A DNA stretch of 64,000 nucleotides, taken from contig NZ_BMBA01000002.1 of the NCBI RefSeq assembly GCF_017312485.1, positions 1,194,829-1,258,828 of the forward strand, written 5' to 3'. This document shows positions 9,099 through 18,512 of this stretch, piece after piece (within the stretch, counting starts at the first letter, position 1; every line of letters begins with the position of its first letter). The translations under genes were made by a program, and so were the position numbers. The notes beneath the pieces are model-generated. The model was given only the letters and a program-made list of their open reading frames with translations, did not search any database and was not told the DNA's origin. This DNA comes from Clostridium zeae. GTDB taxonomy: Bacteria > Bacillota > Clostridia > Clostridiales > Clostridiaceae.

Positions 9099-9183
9099 CA
9101 ACTATTAATTTATGCATGTCCGAAAAGTCCCTTAAACAGCGATCTTCGAACAAGTACAAATTAAGTTTTCAAACAGGAAATCC
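9099..9183. repeat. Palindromic repeat C, copy 2
   Basis: Inner arms AACTATTAATTTATGCATG and TTCGAACAAGTACAAATT, followed by GTTTTCAAACAGG. Shares sequence with 47580-47672 and 657-743. It reaches the stop codon of the DapA-like gene. Confidence 0.5.
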
Positions 9184-10083
9184 TTAGTATAAACCACTAT
9201 TAAATGTAGCTTTATAAGCTTCAACTACACGCTTGATTTCTTCAAGCTTTTCACCGGTAGGTTGTGTTGCTGGAAGACGTGCAGGTCCAACATTTATGCC
9301 ATTTAACGTAACAGTCTGTTTGATAACAGATGGTATAGTTCCAAACTTAAGAATACGGCGAAGTTCTTCAATGCTATCTTGTGCTTTTTGAGCTGCTTCC
9401 AAATCACCCTTAATAAAATTGTTATATATAGCTACATCTATTTCTGCTAGAAAATTTGCTGTTGCTGCAACTGCACCTTGTCCACCAACCTTAAGAATAT
9501 CAAGAATAAGTGAATCGGAACCTGAGAATACGCCGAAATCTTCTCCTTTAGTTACTTCAAGATAAGCTTTCATGTTTTCCAGCTTTCCACCACTGTCCTT
9601 AATACCAATAATGTTCTTAACTTTAGCTAATTCACGCACTGATTCCGGTTCAATATTTATACCAGTTTTCCCTGGCATGTTATACATCAGAATCGGTAGC
9701 TTAACTGATGATGCAACTGCTTTATAGTGTGCAACTAATTCCTGTTGTGTTGGAGCCACAAAATATGGTGTTATAACCGATAGCGCACTTGCACCAATCT
9801 CTTCCATTCTTTTTGATAAATTTATAACTTCACGAGTAGAATTACCACCTGTTCCTACAAAAACAGGCACTCTATTATTTGTATGTTCAATAACAATTTT
9901 TGCAAATTCTACTTTTTCATCATCTGTTAGAACATGACATTCGCCATTTGTTCCTAAAATAAATAATCCATAAACACCTTTGCCGATTAGGTAGTCAATC
10001 AATTCACGGGTTGCTTGAGGATTGATATCTTGATTTTCATCAAGAGGCGTGATCATCGCACATATAATACCTTTATATTCCAT
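9184..10083 (-). CDS. DapA/NAL-family pyruvate-dependent aldolase
   Basis: A 299-residue (beta/alpha)8 aldolase of the dihydrodipicolinate synthase / N-acetylneuraminate lyase family. Seen: GTNGECHVLTDDE (phosphate- or carboxylate-binding loop, normally GTTGE), YNMPGKTG with the catalytic Tyr, and the Schiff-base Lys in IIGIKDSGG. Context in a PTS operon beside a KDPG-type aldolase and a SIS isomerase argues for sugar-acid catabolism and against lysine synthesis. It could split a 2-keto-3-deoxy acid (or its phosphate) to pyruvate plus an aldose. Start ATG with AAGGG upstream; four bases separate it from the SIS gene stop. Confidence 0.88.
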   Translation of the reverse strand: MEYKGIICAMITPLDENQDINPQATRELIDYLIGKGVYGLFILGTNGECHVLTDDEKVEFAKIVIEHTNNRVPVFVGTGGNSTREVINLSKRMEEIGASALSVITPYFVAPTQQELVAHYKAVASSVKLPILMYNMPGKTGINIEPESVRELAKVKNIIGIKDSGGKLENMKAYLEVTKGEDFGVFSGSDSLILDILKVGGQGAVAATANFLAEIDVAIYNNFIKGDLEAAQKAQDSIEELRRILKFGTIPSVIKQTVTLNGINVGPARLPATQPTGEKLEEIKRVVEAYKATFNSGLY

Positions 10084-10087
10084 AAAA

Positions 10088-10690
10088 TTATTTCCCTTCT
10101 CTAATAGATTTTCCTAGACTTCCACCTGGATGCCATTTTAGATATTGCTGTGCATCAAGCCCTTTAGCATGTTGTAATGCAATACTCAATGACTGTAAGG
10201 CTATTGTTTCTGCAATGATTGAAGCACGAGGTGCCTTATTAAGAGAATCCCCTTCTTCTCTAATTCCTGCGAAGATGAAGGTATCTGAAACATCTTTTAG
10301 CCATGAATTAGGATTGCCACTGACTCCAATAATTTTAGCTTTATTAGCTTTTAAGGTCTCAACAGTTGATTTTAGTTCTTGGGTTTCACCACTATTTGAT
10401 ATAGCTATGACCACATCGCCAGGGACCACTTGGCCACTTGATCCATGCACAGCTTCTGTTCCATGCAATATATATGCTGGTGTTCCAGTGGATGAAAGTA
10501 ATGAAGAAATGTATCCTGATACATGACCTGGCTTACCGATACCAGTAACATGTACGCGTCCATAATTTTTTTCTGCTTCAAGAATAAGATCACGAGCCTT
10601 ATTAATAGCAGCTTCATCAATTGAAGCTATAAATGTTGATATTTCATTAGCCAATATATCTAAAAATTCAGGTACTGTATTTCCAACCAT
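10088..10690 (-). CDS. SIS-domain sugar-phosphate isomerase (KpsF/GutQ-like, no CBS domains)
   Basis: 200 residues, a single sugar isomerase (SIS) domain with GIGKPGHVSGYISSLLSSTG, ISNSGETQEL and the C-terminal LKWHPGGSLGK motif found in arabinose-5-phosphate isomerases of the KpsF/GutQ group. The two C-terminal CBS domains of KpsF are missing, so the protein resembles the short form. Such enzymes interconvert D-arabinose 5-phosphate and D-ribulose 5-phosphate. AAGGAGG precedes the ATG. It sits between the EIIC gene and the DapA-like aldolase, so it probably handles the aldose phosphate released by an aldolase. Function inferred, not proven. Confidence 0.85.
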   Translation of the reverse strand: MVGNTVPEFLDILANEISTFIASIDEAAINKARDLILEAEKNYGRVHVTGIGKPGHVSGYISSLLSSTGTPAYILHGTEAVHGSSGQVVPGDVVIAISNSGETQELKSTVETLKANKAKIIGVSGNPNSWLKDVSDTFIFAGIREEGDSLNKAPRASIIAETIALQSLSIALQHAKGLDAQQYLKWHPGGSLGKSIREGK

Positions 10691-10712
10691 GATTTGTCCT
10701 CCTTAAAATTAT

Positions 10713-10812
10713 GGAGCTGTAACATAAAGAGTAAAAACTACAATGTTTTATATTAGATTTCTAAATTCTAAAAAAAACATATTGTGTTTAGATTTCTCAA
10801 TGCGACAGCCCC
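10713..10812. repeat. MITE-like palindrome E, copy 2 (intact)
   Basis: About 100 bp with ends GGAGCTGTAACATAAAGAG and CTCAATGCGACAGCCCC in inverted orientation, and inner arms ACAATGTTTT / AAAACATATTGT. It lies between the EIIC and SIS genes and is the unbroken form of 8110-8310. Confidence 0.6.
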
Positions 10813-10824
10813 GTATTAATTAAC

Positions 10825-12096
10825 TTAGATAGGTTTTATTAATTGTAAAATTCTATGCAACACATTACCAACTACGTTATAATCTATGTTAGGGAATGTA
10901 GCACCTTGTATACCAAGTGTTCCATAAACCGGATATAGTAAGGTTGGAAGGAATGCAAGTAATAATCCTGCAATGAATGATCCAAGAACTGCTCCTCTCC
11001 ATCCACCTGATGAATTACCAAATACTGCTGCTGTACCACCTGAGAAGAAACAGATATGAGCAGCTGGTATAATTACTACAGGGAACACACTAGGCAATGC
11101 TACCATAACCACAATTGCTAGTAGACCTGCAGTATATGAACAGATAAATCCTAAAATAACTGCATTTGGTGCATAAGGGAATACAGTTGGTACGTCTAAC
11201 GCTGGACGTGATCCTGGAATATACTTTTCAGCTATAATAACGAACGCAGCTGTTATTTCAGCTAAGAACATACGAACACCTGTCATTAATACTGACATAC
11301 CAGCAACAAATGTAAATGCTTGTACTATAGGGTAAACCAACCAGTGTTGTGTCCCAGAAAGTGTTTGAGTAAATGTTTGACCAGCTTTTAAAGTTGCAAC
11401 ATAGAATAAAATCAACATAATTATTGATAGACCCATTAAGAAGTCTTTAAAAACTGCTAACCATTTTGGAAATTCGATTGATTCTGTAGTTTCCTCTTTA
11501 TATTTTGAGAATATACGACCAACATAACCAGATAAACCATAACCAATCATATTGAAGTGACCAATAGCCTGTTCATCTCCACCTGTCAACTGACGCATAA
11601 ATGGTTGACAGAATTGAGGTAATGCTGCAGACATAAAGCCTAAAATTGTTCCAGCAGTAAGGATTGTGATCATGTCACTGAATCCGTGAGCCTTCATAAT
11701 TAGTACTAATACACAAGAAAAGAATAAACTATGCCCTGTTGTAAAGAATATGTTCTTAAATCTAGTGATACGTGCAAAAACTAAGTTTAATATAAATCCT
11801 AAAATCAATGTACATGAAACCGCAAATCCAAATGTCTTTTGAGCAAGTGCTGTAGCAGCTTCAGGTGATGCTATAACTCCTGTGATACCAAAACCATATT
11901 GAAATAATTTATTAAAGTTTTGTAGTGATCCAGTCATAGCAGATGCACCGATACCAAATACTAAAAAGCCTATAAGGGTCTTTGAAGCACCAGTAAATAC
12001 ATCAGTAGCTGATTTTTTTTGCAGAATCAGCCCTATACATGCAACTACACCAAGTAAAACAGCCGGGGTACTTAATAAACTTATAATAAAATCCAT
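10825..12096 (-). CDS. PTS system, ascorbate/SgaT-family EIIC permease
   Basis: A 423-residue polytopic membrane protein of the UlaA/SgaT class, which carries a sugar or sugar acid across the membrane while it is phosphorylated. Hydrophobic helices span the whole length. Family features include GFLVFGIGASAMTGSL, NMIGYGLSGYVGR, and GGTAAVFGNSSGGWRGAVLGSF near the C-terminus. It follows the EIIB gene by about 30 nt. AGGGAG precedes the ATG. The substrate is probably not ascorbate, because the downstream enzymes are aldolases and a SIS isomerase and no UlaG/UlaD/UlaE-type enzymes are seen. Confidence 0.92.
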   Translation of the reverse strand: MDFIISLLSTPAVLLGVVACIGLILQKKSATDVFTGASKTLIGFLVFGIGASAMTGSLQNFNKLFQYGFGITGVIASPEAATALAQKTFGFAVSCTLILGFILNLVFARITRFKNIFFTTGHSLFFSCVLVLIMKAHGFSDMITILTAGTILGFMSAALPQFCQPFMRQLTGGDEQAIGHFNMIGYGLSGYVGRIFSKYKEETTESIEFPKWLAVFKDFLMGLSIIMLILFYVATLKAGQTFTQTLSGTQHWLVYPIVQAFTFVAGMSVLMTGVRMFLAEITAAFVIIAEKYIPGSRPALDVPTVFPYAPNAVILGFICSYTAGLLAIVVMVALPSVFPVVIIPAAHICFFSGGTAAVFGNSSGGWRGAVLGSFIAGLLLAFLPTLLYPVYGTLGIQGATFPNIDYNVVGNVLHRILQLIKPI

Positions 12097-12125
12097 CTAT
12101 AATCTCTCCCTTATTTTATTAAATT

Positions 12126-12413
12126 TTATTTTTCTTTTGATGCAAGAAATTGTTCTAATGCTTTTTTAATCTCATTACGATCAATAATATTATGGATACC
12201 AATAACATCAAATTTTAAGTTTTTCTTTTTTAGTTCTTCAGCAACATCAACCAATGTTTCTACAGCATCTCCAGTAAATCCATTTAATGAATCTAATGAA
12301 CCGTGCTCAACCTCTATTGGAAAATTATTTTCCTTTATTACTTGTTGGGTCTTTATCTTTAACATTAAACTTGAGCCAACCCCTGCTCTACATGCGATTA
12401 ATAGTTTATACAT
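12126..12413 (-). CDS. PTS system, EIIB component (SgaB-like)
   Basis: A 95-residue soluble phosphocarrier. The phosphorylated Cys is residue 8 in LLIACRAGVGSSLMLK, the P-loop typical of lactose/ascorbate/galactitol EIIB. It receives phosphate from an EIIA and passes it to the sugar on the EIIC. No separate EIIA gene is nearby, so the EIIA domain fused to the regulator upstream is the likely donor. AAAGGAGGAG precedes the ATG; 15 nt separate it from the regulator's stop. Confidence 0.93.
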   Translation of the reverse strand: MYKLLIACRAGVGSSLMLKIKTQQVIKENNFPIEVEHGSLDSLNGFTGDAVETLVDVAEELKKKNLKFDVIGIHNIIDRNEIKKALEQFLASKEK

Positions 12414-12428
12414 AAATAACTCCTCCTT

Positions 12429-14510
12429 TTATGATTCATGTGATTTTATAAAATCTATAATTTCCTTAGGATCTTTAGCATTGTCTAAAGTCTTAAAAAA
12501 CTCATCCATTTCAAATAATTCAACAAGCTCAGACATTGCACGCAAATGACTATTATTATCTATAGCACTTAAGCAAAATACATATTTTACAGGATCATTA
12601 TCTTCATGTCCAAACTCAACAGGATTTTCTAAAGTAGCAATACCTATTGCGATTTCTTTTGTTCCTGCTTCTGGTCTTGCGTGTGGCAAGGCCACATGTT
12701 TTGTAATTACGATATAGGCTCCAGATTCTTTTGCAGTTTTAACCATAGCATCTACATATTCTTCTGTAGCTTTACCATTTTCAACTAGAACAGCTGCTGA
12801 CTGTCTTATAGCCTCTTCATAATTTTTAGCTGAAACCTTTAGTTTTATTAGTGCTTCGTTAGTAATTTCACTTAACATAAGTCCTTCATCTCCCTTAGAC
12901 GTAAAATTCTCTATTTGTGCAAAATAGGATAATAATTCATTTGAAAGTAAACTTTCTGAAGTTACTTTCGCATATTTTTTTACTATATCCATAACTTCAT
13001 CTATTTTTGGTTGTCTTAAAAAAATATCACCCAACTGAATGTACACTTCACGTGTAAGCTTATATTTTTCCTTTTGGGTCATAACAGGACTAACTTTAAT
13101 TACTGGTACATCTATTTCTAACCCCTCTGCCTTATAATTAGTAGTAAACACAATATCTACAGGTTCACCGAACTCTTTTAGCTTAGAGGATTCTAATGGT
13201 GGTAAAAAGTTTAGTTCTGGAAATAAATTTGTGAGCTCTGCATATAATATAGCTGAGCTACCGACCCCATTTGAACAAACTATTAATGCTGTTCTTTTTC
13301 TAAGAATATTAAATTTCTTTCTGCTAGAGAAAATAGCCGCAAAATGCATTGTTAGATACGCTAATTCCTCTTCCTGAATTTCTTCTCCAAATAGGCCGCA
13401 GAATTCTTTCATTGCATTGCTTACAATTCTATATAATAGTCCATATTCTTCTTTTACCCTTTTACAAAGTGGATTGTATATAGGTAGTTTAAATAAAAGT
13501 CTGTAATAAGCTGGTCTAAAATGAGAATATAGTTGCTTGAATATTTTTTCATGACTTATATAATTAACTCCACTTAAATACTCAAACTTTATCATCATTT
13601 TGTTCACAATTTCTGTGATTACTTCCCTGTCTCTTGTACCTTCTTCAAAGTTTCCTACGGATATACCTAAAATCCAAGCACTGATGTACATTATATCGTG
13701 AGGTTTTATCTTATCTTTGCTATCATATACTTCTAATAATTCTTCAGCAAATCCATATTCTTTCATAGATGTTAAAGCTGAAATATTAGGAATATCTATA
13801 TTTTCTGAAGTAATGATTTTATTTGATAGCATTCTGGCTTTTAGAAAAATGAATATATAGATAAATTCAACCAATCTATTCTCAACAAAAGTAATTTTAT
13901 GTTTTTTTACAAGCTTTGATATAATATCTTTAGCTTCTTCATAACTATCTAATTTGTACTCTTTAATAAAAATGTCAAATACTCTTGAACCGTCCTCATT
14001 AGATAGTGTCTCTATGATACTTTTAATAAGTATCCTTCTAATCTCCATCTCAGATCCGACTAAATAATAGCCGTTTGTACGATTATTTTTAACTTTTATC
14101 CCTTTTTTCTCCAGATCAGGTATAAAATCTTTAAAATCAAGAATTACAGTAGATCTACTTATCTTTAGGGAATCTATAAAATGATTAATCGATATATCTT
14201 CTAGGTTTATAAAAAGCATCAAATACATATATAAAAGTCGTTCTGTTTTACTAAAGTAGTAAGTATTTTTAGAATAGTTCTTTATTAGGATTTCTTTAAT
14301 TGCATCCTTTGTTTCCTTTTGAACAATTATATCTTTATTGGCCATTAAAGTTATTAGTGGAACCTTTTTAACTTTAAACAGGTCATTAATTTTATTTAGT
14401 CTGTATGTAACTTGTCTTTTTGTAGAATTTGTTTCTTCTTGCAAAACTTTTGTAGTTATCAGTGTACTATTTAGTAAAATCTGAAGAATTGATACGATTT
14501 CTTTATCCAT
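12429..14510 (-). CDS. BglG/MtlR-type PRD regulator with EIIB and EIIA domains
   Basis: 693 residues. In order: an N-terminal helix-turn-helix region (residues ~1-60, TKVLQEETNSTKRQVTYRLN) and a second HTH (~120-140), two PTS regulation domains (~180-400) with conserved His in VENR and MHFAA contexts, an EIIB-like domain with LIVCSNGVGSSAILY (~410-500), and a C-terminal EIIA_2 domain with the phospho-His motif HVALPHARPEAGT (~545-690). Such proteins activate their PTS operon when phosphorylated by HPr and dephosphorylated by EIIB. The fused EIIA may also feed the EIIB downstream. First gene of the operon; a promoter and a cre-like site lie upstream. Confidence 0.92.
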   Translation of the reverse strand: MDKEIVSILQILLNSTLITTKVLQEETNSTKRQVTYRLNKINDLFKVKKVPLITLMANKDIIVQKETKDAIKEILIKNYSKNTYYFSKTERLLYMYLMLFINLEDISINHFIDSLKISRSTVILDFKDFIPDLEKKGIKVKNNRTNGYYLVGSEMEIRRILIKSIIETLSNEDGSRVFDIFIKEYKLDSYEEAKDIISKLVKKHKITFVENRLVEFIYIFIFLKARMLSNKIITSENIDIPNISALTSMKEYGFAEELLEVYDSKDKIKPHDIMYISAWILGISVGNFEEGTRDREVITEIVNKMMIKFEYLSGVNYISHEKIFKQLYSHFRPAYYRLLFKLPIYNPLCKRVKEEYGLLYRIVSNAMKEFCGLFGEEIQEEELAYLTMHFAAIFSSRKKFNILRKRTALIVCSNGVGSSAILYAELTNLFPELNFLPPLESSKLKEFGEPVDIVFTTNYKAEGLEIDVPVIKVSPVMTQKEKYKLTREVYIQLGDIFLRQPKIDEVMDIVKKYAKVTSESLLSNELLSYFAQIENFTSKGDEGLMLSEITNEALIKLKVSAKNYEEAIRQSAAVLVENGKATEEYVDAMVKTAKESGAYIVITKHVALPHARPEAGTKEIAIGIATLENPVEFGHEDNDPVKYVFCLSAIDNNSHLRAMSELVELFEMDEFFKTLDNAKDPKEIIDFIKSHES

Positions 14511-14591
14511 TTATATTAATCCTCGCTTTCTTATTAAGATTAATTATAATCTCGTCTTTGGATTGTTATTTTTCATCGCCTCCTCAACATC

Positions 14592-14620
14592 ATTCTATTT
14601 TAATTGTATATCGTTTTCAA
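14592..14620 (-). promoter_or_regulatory. Promoter of the PTS operon with overlapping cre-like site
   Basis: On the minus strand, TTGAAA (14620-14615), a 17-bp spacer and TAGAAT (14597-14592). The -35 lies inside TTGAAAACGATATACA (14620-14605), close to the CcpA cre consensus but with one extra base on the right. This would place the operon under carbon catabolite repression. The match is inexact. Confidence 0.5.
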
Positions 14621-14813
14621 TTCAATTTAGGTTCAACTTTTGTCCGCTAGTTAGACAAAAATTAAATAGAACTAGCAAAACTGTGTAAATTGCTAGGTTC
14701 TATGGCATCTATCCAATCGTTATCGAACAGTATAAGCTCCTTTTTTATATCTTTATTCATCTCTTTATTTATACCTAAGAGACAATACTTTGCCTGTTTG
14801 CCTCTGAATCATT

Positions 14814-14900
14814 TATAGATAAACCAGCTCCAAATAAAGATTTCGATAGTTCTACGAATCTTTATTTGGATAGATTTCAATATGAAGTAGTTTATCTATA
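14814..14900. repeat. Palindromic repeat B, copy 3
   Basis: TATAGATAAACCAGCTCC ... GAAGTAGTTTATCTATA, with an inner pair AAATAAAGATT / AATCTTTATTT. The rest of 14621-15302 is AT-rich with no gene apart from the terminator at 15064-15097. Confidence 0.6.
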
Positions 14901-15063
14901 AACTATCCCTTCAAGCTAATATCTCCAAAATTGTTTTGATTTATAATTTTATAGAATTTAAATTAAGAATGGGTATCCTCAAATGCTTATAGAAATGGGA
15001 AAAGCATATATACTAAATGATTAAAGATATATTACAACACAATTATATTTTGAACAAATTAAA

Positions 15064-15097
15064 ACCCACGAAAATCCATTTTTAGATTTCCGTGGGT
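15064..15097 (-). terminator. Terminator of the flavin reductase operon
   Basis: Stem ACCCACGAAAATC / GATTTCCGTGGGT followed by TTTTAATTT on the minus strand, 200 bp beyond the stop at 15303. Confidence 0.7.
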
Positions 15098-15302
15098 CTT
15101 CTAGTGAAAGTAAGTTGTAGCGCTACTACCATGCTTCTGATAATAACTATCTACATACACATCTCAAAGATTTAATAAAACTGTATATAAAAGTTTAACA
15201 CAATAAAATAGGTATATTTAAAAGAATTCTTGGAGTAAATTTTCTAAATATCGCCATAACATCAAACAAAACCTCTACAAGTTTTATATTTTCCATTAAT
15301 AG

Positions 15303-17726
15303 TTATTTCATTTCTTCAACTGCAGTATTACCAGCAATTCTTCCAAAGGTAAATATATCAGTTAATGCATTACCTCCTAGACGGTTACCTGCATGGATAC
15401 CTCCAGCAACTTCTCCAGCAGCATAAAGATTTTTAATTGGTTTATCATTTTCGTCTAATACGTGGGCTTTAGTGTCTATCTTAAGTCCACCCATTGTATG
15501 ATGAATTGCTGGCTTTCTAGGAGTAGCATAAAACGGTGCTTTCTCAACTTTTAAGCTAAATGTATCCTTATGGAATTCTGGATCAAAGCCTGCATCAACA
15601 TATGAATTATATTTATTAATAGTGTCTATAAGAGTTGCAGGATCCATACCAACTTTTACTGCTAGCTCTTCTAGAGTATCTGCTCTAAATAGAGTGCCAG
15701 CTTCTACCTGACGATCTATCTTTTCTTGGCTTGTATTAGCTGCAGTTTTCTTTATTTCATCATCAGCTATAAGGTAGAATAACCCACCTTGTCCAATAGC
15801 AGCTTTTGTTAAAACATCTCTTCCAGAGAATTCATTAATAAATCTTTTTCCTTCTTTATTAACTATTACAAAGTTTTCAGGAGGCACTTGAAGTCCACTA
15901 AATAATTCACCAGTTTCAGGATCGGACACAGGCATCATTTGGGTAAAGCCCATTCCTGTAAGTGCTGCTCCAACTGATTTACCAAGTAATATTCCATCAC
16001 CAGTCATAGCGTAGGAATTAGTAGTTTTTATATCATCAGCAATTTCACTCCAGTAAGTGTTATATTCTTTTAGCATCTTTGTGTTTGCACCAAAACCACC
16101 ACTTGCAAGCACTACTGCTTTTGCATGAACAGTTATCTTTTGGCCATTAACACCTGTTGCTATAACTCCTTTTATTTCACCATCTTCTATGATAAATTCT
16201 TTTACAGGGCTATCAGTAATGATTTTTCCTGAGTTATCTTGTACATATTTTGTTAGTGCAAGTATAAATGATGAACCATGACTTTTAGTAGGCTTATGAC
16301 CACGACGCCAAAGTGCACCAACAGGAGCAAATACTATACTCTTATCATACTCAACCCCTATTTCCTCTAGCCATTTAACACTTTCTAAACCTCTGTCTGT
16401 AAGTATCTTTACCAGGTCATATTGTCCGTATATTGTGTTGCCATTAAGGTCAGTTCTTTTACCACCAAAATATGTTTGCATTCTGTGAAGTAGTGGAGAG
16501 TCAAATAGATGTCCCTTTTGTGTACCAAACTTTTCCTGGTAAGCAGAAAACTCTTTTCTAAGTGCACGGAAATCCTCTATATATTCTGGATGAATTGAGC
16601 TCTCATCTGTATCTAGTAGTGCTTCAATAGTATGTCTTTCTCCTGGATTTTCTTCAAACTGTATCTGCCACTCTGGATCTGCAGCATTGACAGGACCACC
16701 TGAACGTATGGTATTTCCACCTACTGCTGGATATTTCTCAAGAACAATAGCACTTGAACCGTTTTGCAACGCTGTTGCAGCTGCACTTAGTCCAGCGCCG
16801 CCTCCGCCTACAACTACTACATCACAAGTATATTCTTCGTCTTCTTTGATTAAGCTGCTAGCAGGCTTTGGACGTCTCTTAAGTATGTCAGGATTAACTC
16901 CTGCAAGTTTAACTGCTTTTGCTACACCGTCTATTACAGCATTACTAGTTTCTGAAGCACCGGAAAGAGCATCAACATTTAATGTCTGTCCTTCGATTAT
17001 TTTATCTGGTATTCTTACAAAAACTACATCTGCAAGCCCTTCTGTCTCGCCCTCTGTATTTATATCTATACTTTCTATTCTGTTCTCACTAAAAGATACT
17101 TTCATTGGAAGACTTCCGCTGTGCCCTATTGCACTTACCTCATATACTCCTGGTTTGAAGGTAAACTCTTCTTCTTCGTTTAGCTGATTTGAAATCTTTG
17201 CAAAACGCATAAAACGTAGGAAGCATATTTCTAGGAAATCTATGGTTCTTTCATTGTTTAGATTACCTTGTTCATCAAATGCTTTATTTGCACTTCCAAG
17301 TAAAAACTCATATCCTGGCATTACATTGGCATCAACACCTGGTGCATCTAGGATTTGACGAAGATGTAGCTGTGCACGAGAAGACCCTTGAGTATCAAGA
17401 GAAGCACCAAGGATCATTACTGGTTTGCCAGCAAGTGGATGAAGATCAAAGCTTAGCCATTCAATTAAGCTTTTAAGACTAGATGGTATTGAGTGATTAT
17501 ACTCTGGAGTAGCTATAATAACACCATCACTTGCTATAATCTTATCATTGAACATCTGTATCACTTCACTTGAGGACTGATTATCAGATTGATTAAACAT
17601 AGGAACATCTGTAATCTCAAGTATCTCTATTTCTGCCTTTGACTCGAAGTATTTTTTCATAAACTGAAGGAGTTTACGATTATATGATCTTTTTGCACTA
17701 GTTCCAACAATTGCTATAAATTTCAT
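15303..17726 (-). CDS. Multidomain flavoprotein reductase (FMN_red + FMN_bind + FAD_binding_2)
   Basis: 807 residues, cytoplasmic. Residues 1-180 are an NAD(P)H-dependent FMN reductase domain ([28 protein letters not shown]). About 195-285 is an FMN_bind domain with the flavinylation motif SGASETS, whose Thr would take FMN covalently from ApbE. About 305-807 is a fumarate-reductase-type flavoprotein with [17 protein letters not shown] and [10 protein letters not shown]. This order matches lactobacillar hydroxycinnamate reductase HcrB and Vibrio cinnamate/acrylate reductases, so I infer NADH-dependent reduction of an unsaturated carboxylate (fumarate, acrylate or cinnamate type). The ATG at 17726 has AGGAGG upstream; the frame extends to 17753 but that start lacks support. 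Substrate unknown. Confidence 0.9.
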   Translation of the reverse strand: MKFIAIVGTSAKRSYNRKLLQFMKKYFESKAEIEILEITDVPMFNQSDNQSSSEVIQMFNDKIIASDGVIIATPEYNHSIPSSLKSLIEWLSFDLHPLAGKPVMILGASLDTQGSSRAQLHLRQILDAPGVDANVMPGYEFLLGSANKAFDEQGNLNNERTIDFLEICFLRFMRFAKISNQLNEEEEFTFKPGVYEVSAIGHSGSLPMKVSFSENRIESIDINTEGETEGLADVVFVRIPDKIIEGQTLNVDALSGASETSNAVIDGVAKAVKLAGVNPDILKRRPKPASSLIKEDEEYTCDVVVVGGGGAGLSAAATALQNGSSAIVLEKYPAVGGNTIRSGGPVNAADPEWQIQFEENPGERHTIEALLDTDESSIHPEYIEDFRALRKEFSAYQEKFGTQKGHLFDSPLLHRMQTYFGGKRTDLNGNTIYGQYDLVKILTDRGLESVKWLEEIGVEYDKSIVFAPVGALWRRGHKPTKSHGSSFILALTKYVQDNSGKIITDSPVKEFIIEDGEIKGVIATGVNGQKITVHAKAVVLASGGFGANTKMLKEYNTYWSEIADDIKTTNSYAMTGDGILLGKSVGAALTGMGFTQMMPVSDPETGELFSGLQVPPENFVIVNKEGKRFINEFSGRDVLTKAAIGQGGLFYLIADDEIKKTAANTSQEKIDRQVEAGTLFRADTLEELAVKVGMDPATLIDTINKYNSYVDAGFDPEFHKDTFSLKVEKAPFYATPRKPAIHHTMGGLKIDTKAHVLDENDKPIKNLYAAGEVAGGIHAGNRLGGNALTDIFTFGRIAGNTAVEEMK

Positions 17727-17740
17727 TGTTATTAATCCTC

Positions 17741-18340
17741 CTACTCTTGCCAAGTGAATTTTTTAACTTTTTTATTTAAAACTTTTTCTGCTAAAAGTTT
17801 TGATGTAATATCTGTAAATAGAAGAAACTCTCTGAAAATTTCATCTAGCTCTGATAGCTTGTCCGAATAGATAAGATTTCCTTCGCTATCAAATGCACCT
17901 TGTGATTTTCCTAAAAGGAATTCACTGCTTGGCATGATTCTGGCAGCAAGCTCAGGCGAATCAAGTATTTGTCTAAGATGTGCTTGTGCACGAGAAGAAC
18001 CAAGTGTACCATGGGAAGCTCCTACAATTAAAACAGGCTTGTCAGTAAGTGCTTGACTAGTGTAACTAATCCATTCAAGAGCACTCTTTAAAACCGCAGG
18101 TATTGCATGATCATACTCTGGAGTTGCTATTATTACTCCATCTGCTTTAAGAATTTTATCAGATAACTCTGCTACCTTTTCAGGAATATCAGAATCCTCT
18201 GGTTCATTAAAGGCAGGTAAAGCCTTAATTTCATATAGTTCTATCTCTGCCCCATTGGAAAAATGCTTTTGCATAAATTGAAGCAGCATACGATTAGTTG
18301 ACACGTCTGAGTTAGTACCTACAATTGCTAAATATTTCAT
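17741..18340 (-). CDS. NAD(P)H-dependent FMN reductase
   Basis: 199 residues with the flavodoxin-like FMN_red fold: [18 protein letters not shown] (phosphate loop) and [19 protein letters not shown] (isoalloxazine loop). It is clearly similar to the N-terminal domain of the next gene ([16 protein letters not shown] there), suggesting duplication. In the HcrAB/CrdAB systems a small FMN_red protein pairs with the large reductase; the same is likely here. AGAGGAG precedes ATG 18340, which gives the typical MKYLAIVG start. Only 14 nt separate its stop from the next start. Confidence 0.9.
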   Translation of the reverse strand: MKYLAIVGTNSDVSTNRMLLQFMQKHFSNGAEIELYEIKALPAFNEPEDSDIPEKVAELSDKILKADGVIIATPEYDHAIPAVLKSALEWISYTSQALTDKPVLIVGASHGTLGSSRAQAHLRQILDSPELAARIMPSSEFLLGKSQGAFDSEGNLIYSDKLSELDEIFREFLLFTDITSKLLAEKVLNKKVKKFTWQE

Positions 18341-18435
18341 AGTAATCTCCTCTCTCAATTTCAAAACTTCATAATTTCATTAATTATTTGATATAATTTT
18401 AACATGTTGAATATATTATATCTAATAGTTATTTA

Positions 18436-18464
18436 TTGAAGTTTGATAACATATTTGTTATAAT
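18436..18464 (+). promoter_or_regulatory. Promoter of the lysR-apbE operon
   Basis: TTGAAG, 17-bp spacer, TATAAT, about 50 bp before the LysR start in the 172-bp divergent region. A LysR operator and the reductase promoter probably lie in the same gap. Confidence 0.55.
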
Positions 18465-18512
18465 CAAACACAATAAAAAATAAGTTATTTGTTTCACAAA
18501 AGGATGAATTAA

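Noticed and set aside
14520..14590. Ten-codon leader peptide (MKNNNPKTRL) before the PRD regulator
   Set aside because: The GGAGG is only a few bases from its ATG, too close for initiation, and no attenuator structure follows.
16687..17187. 166-codon plus-strand frame
   Set aside because: Ser/Pro/Thr-rich shadow of the large flavoprotein reductase, whose domains are unmistakable on the minus strand.
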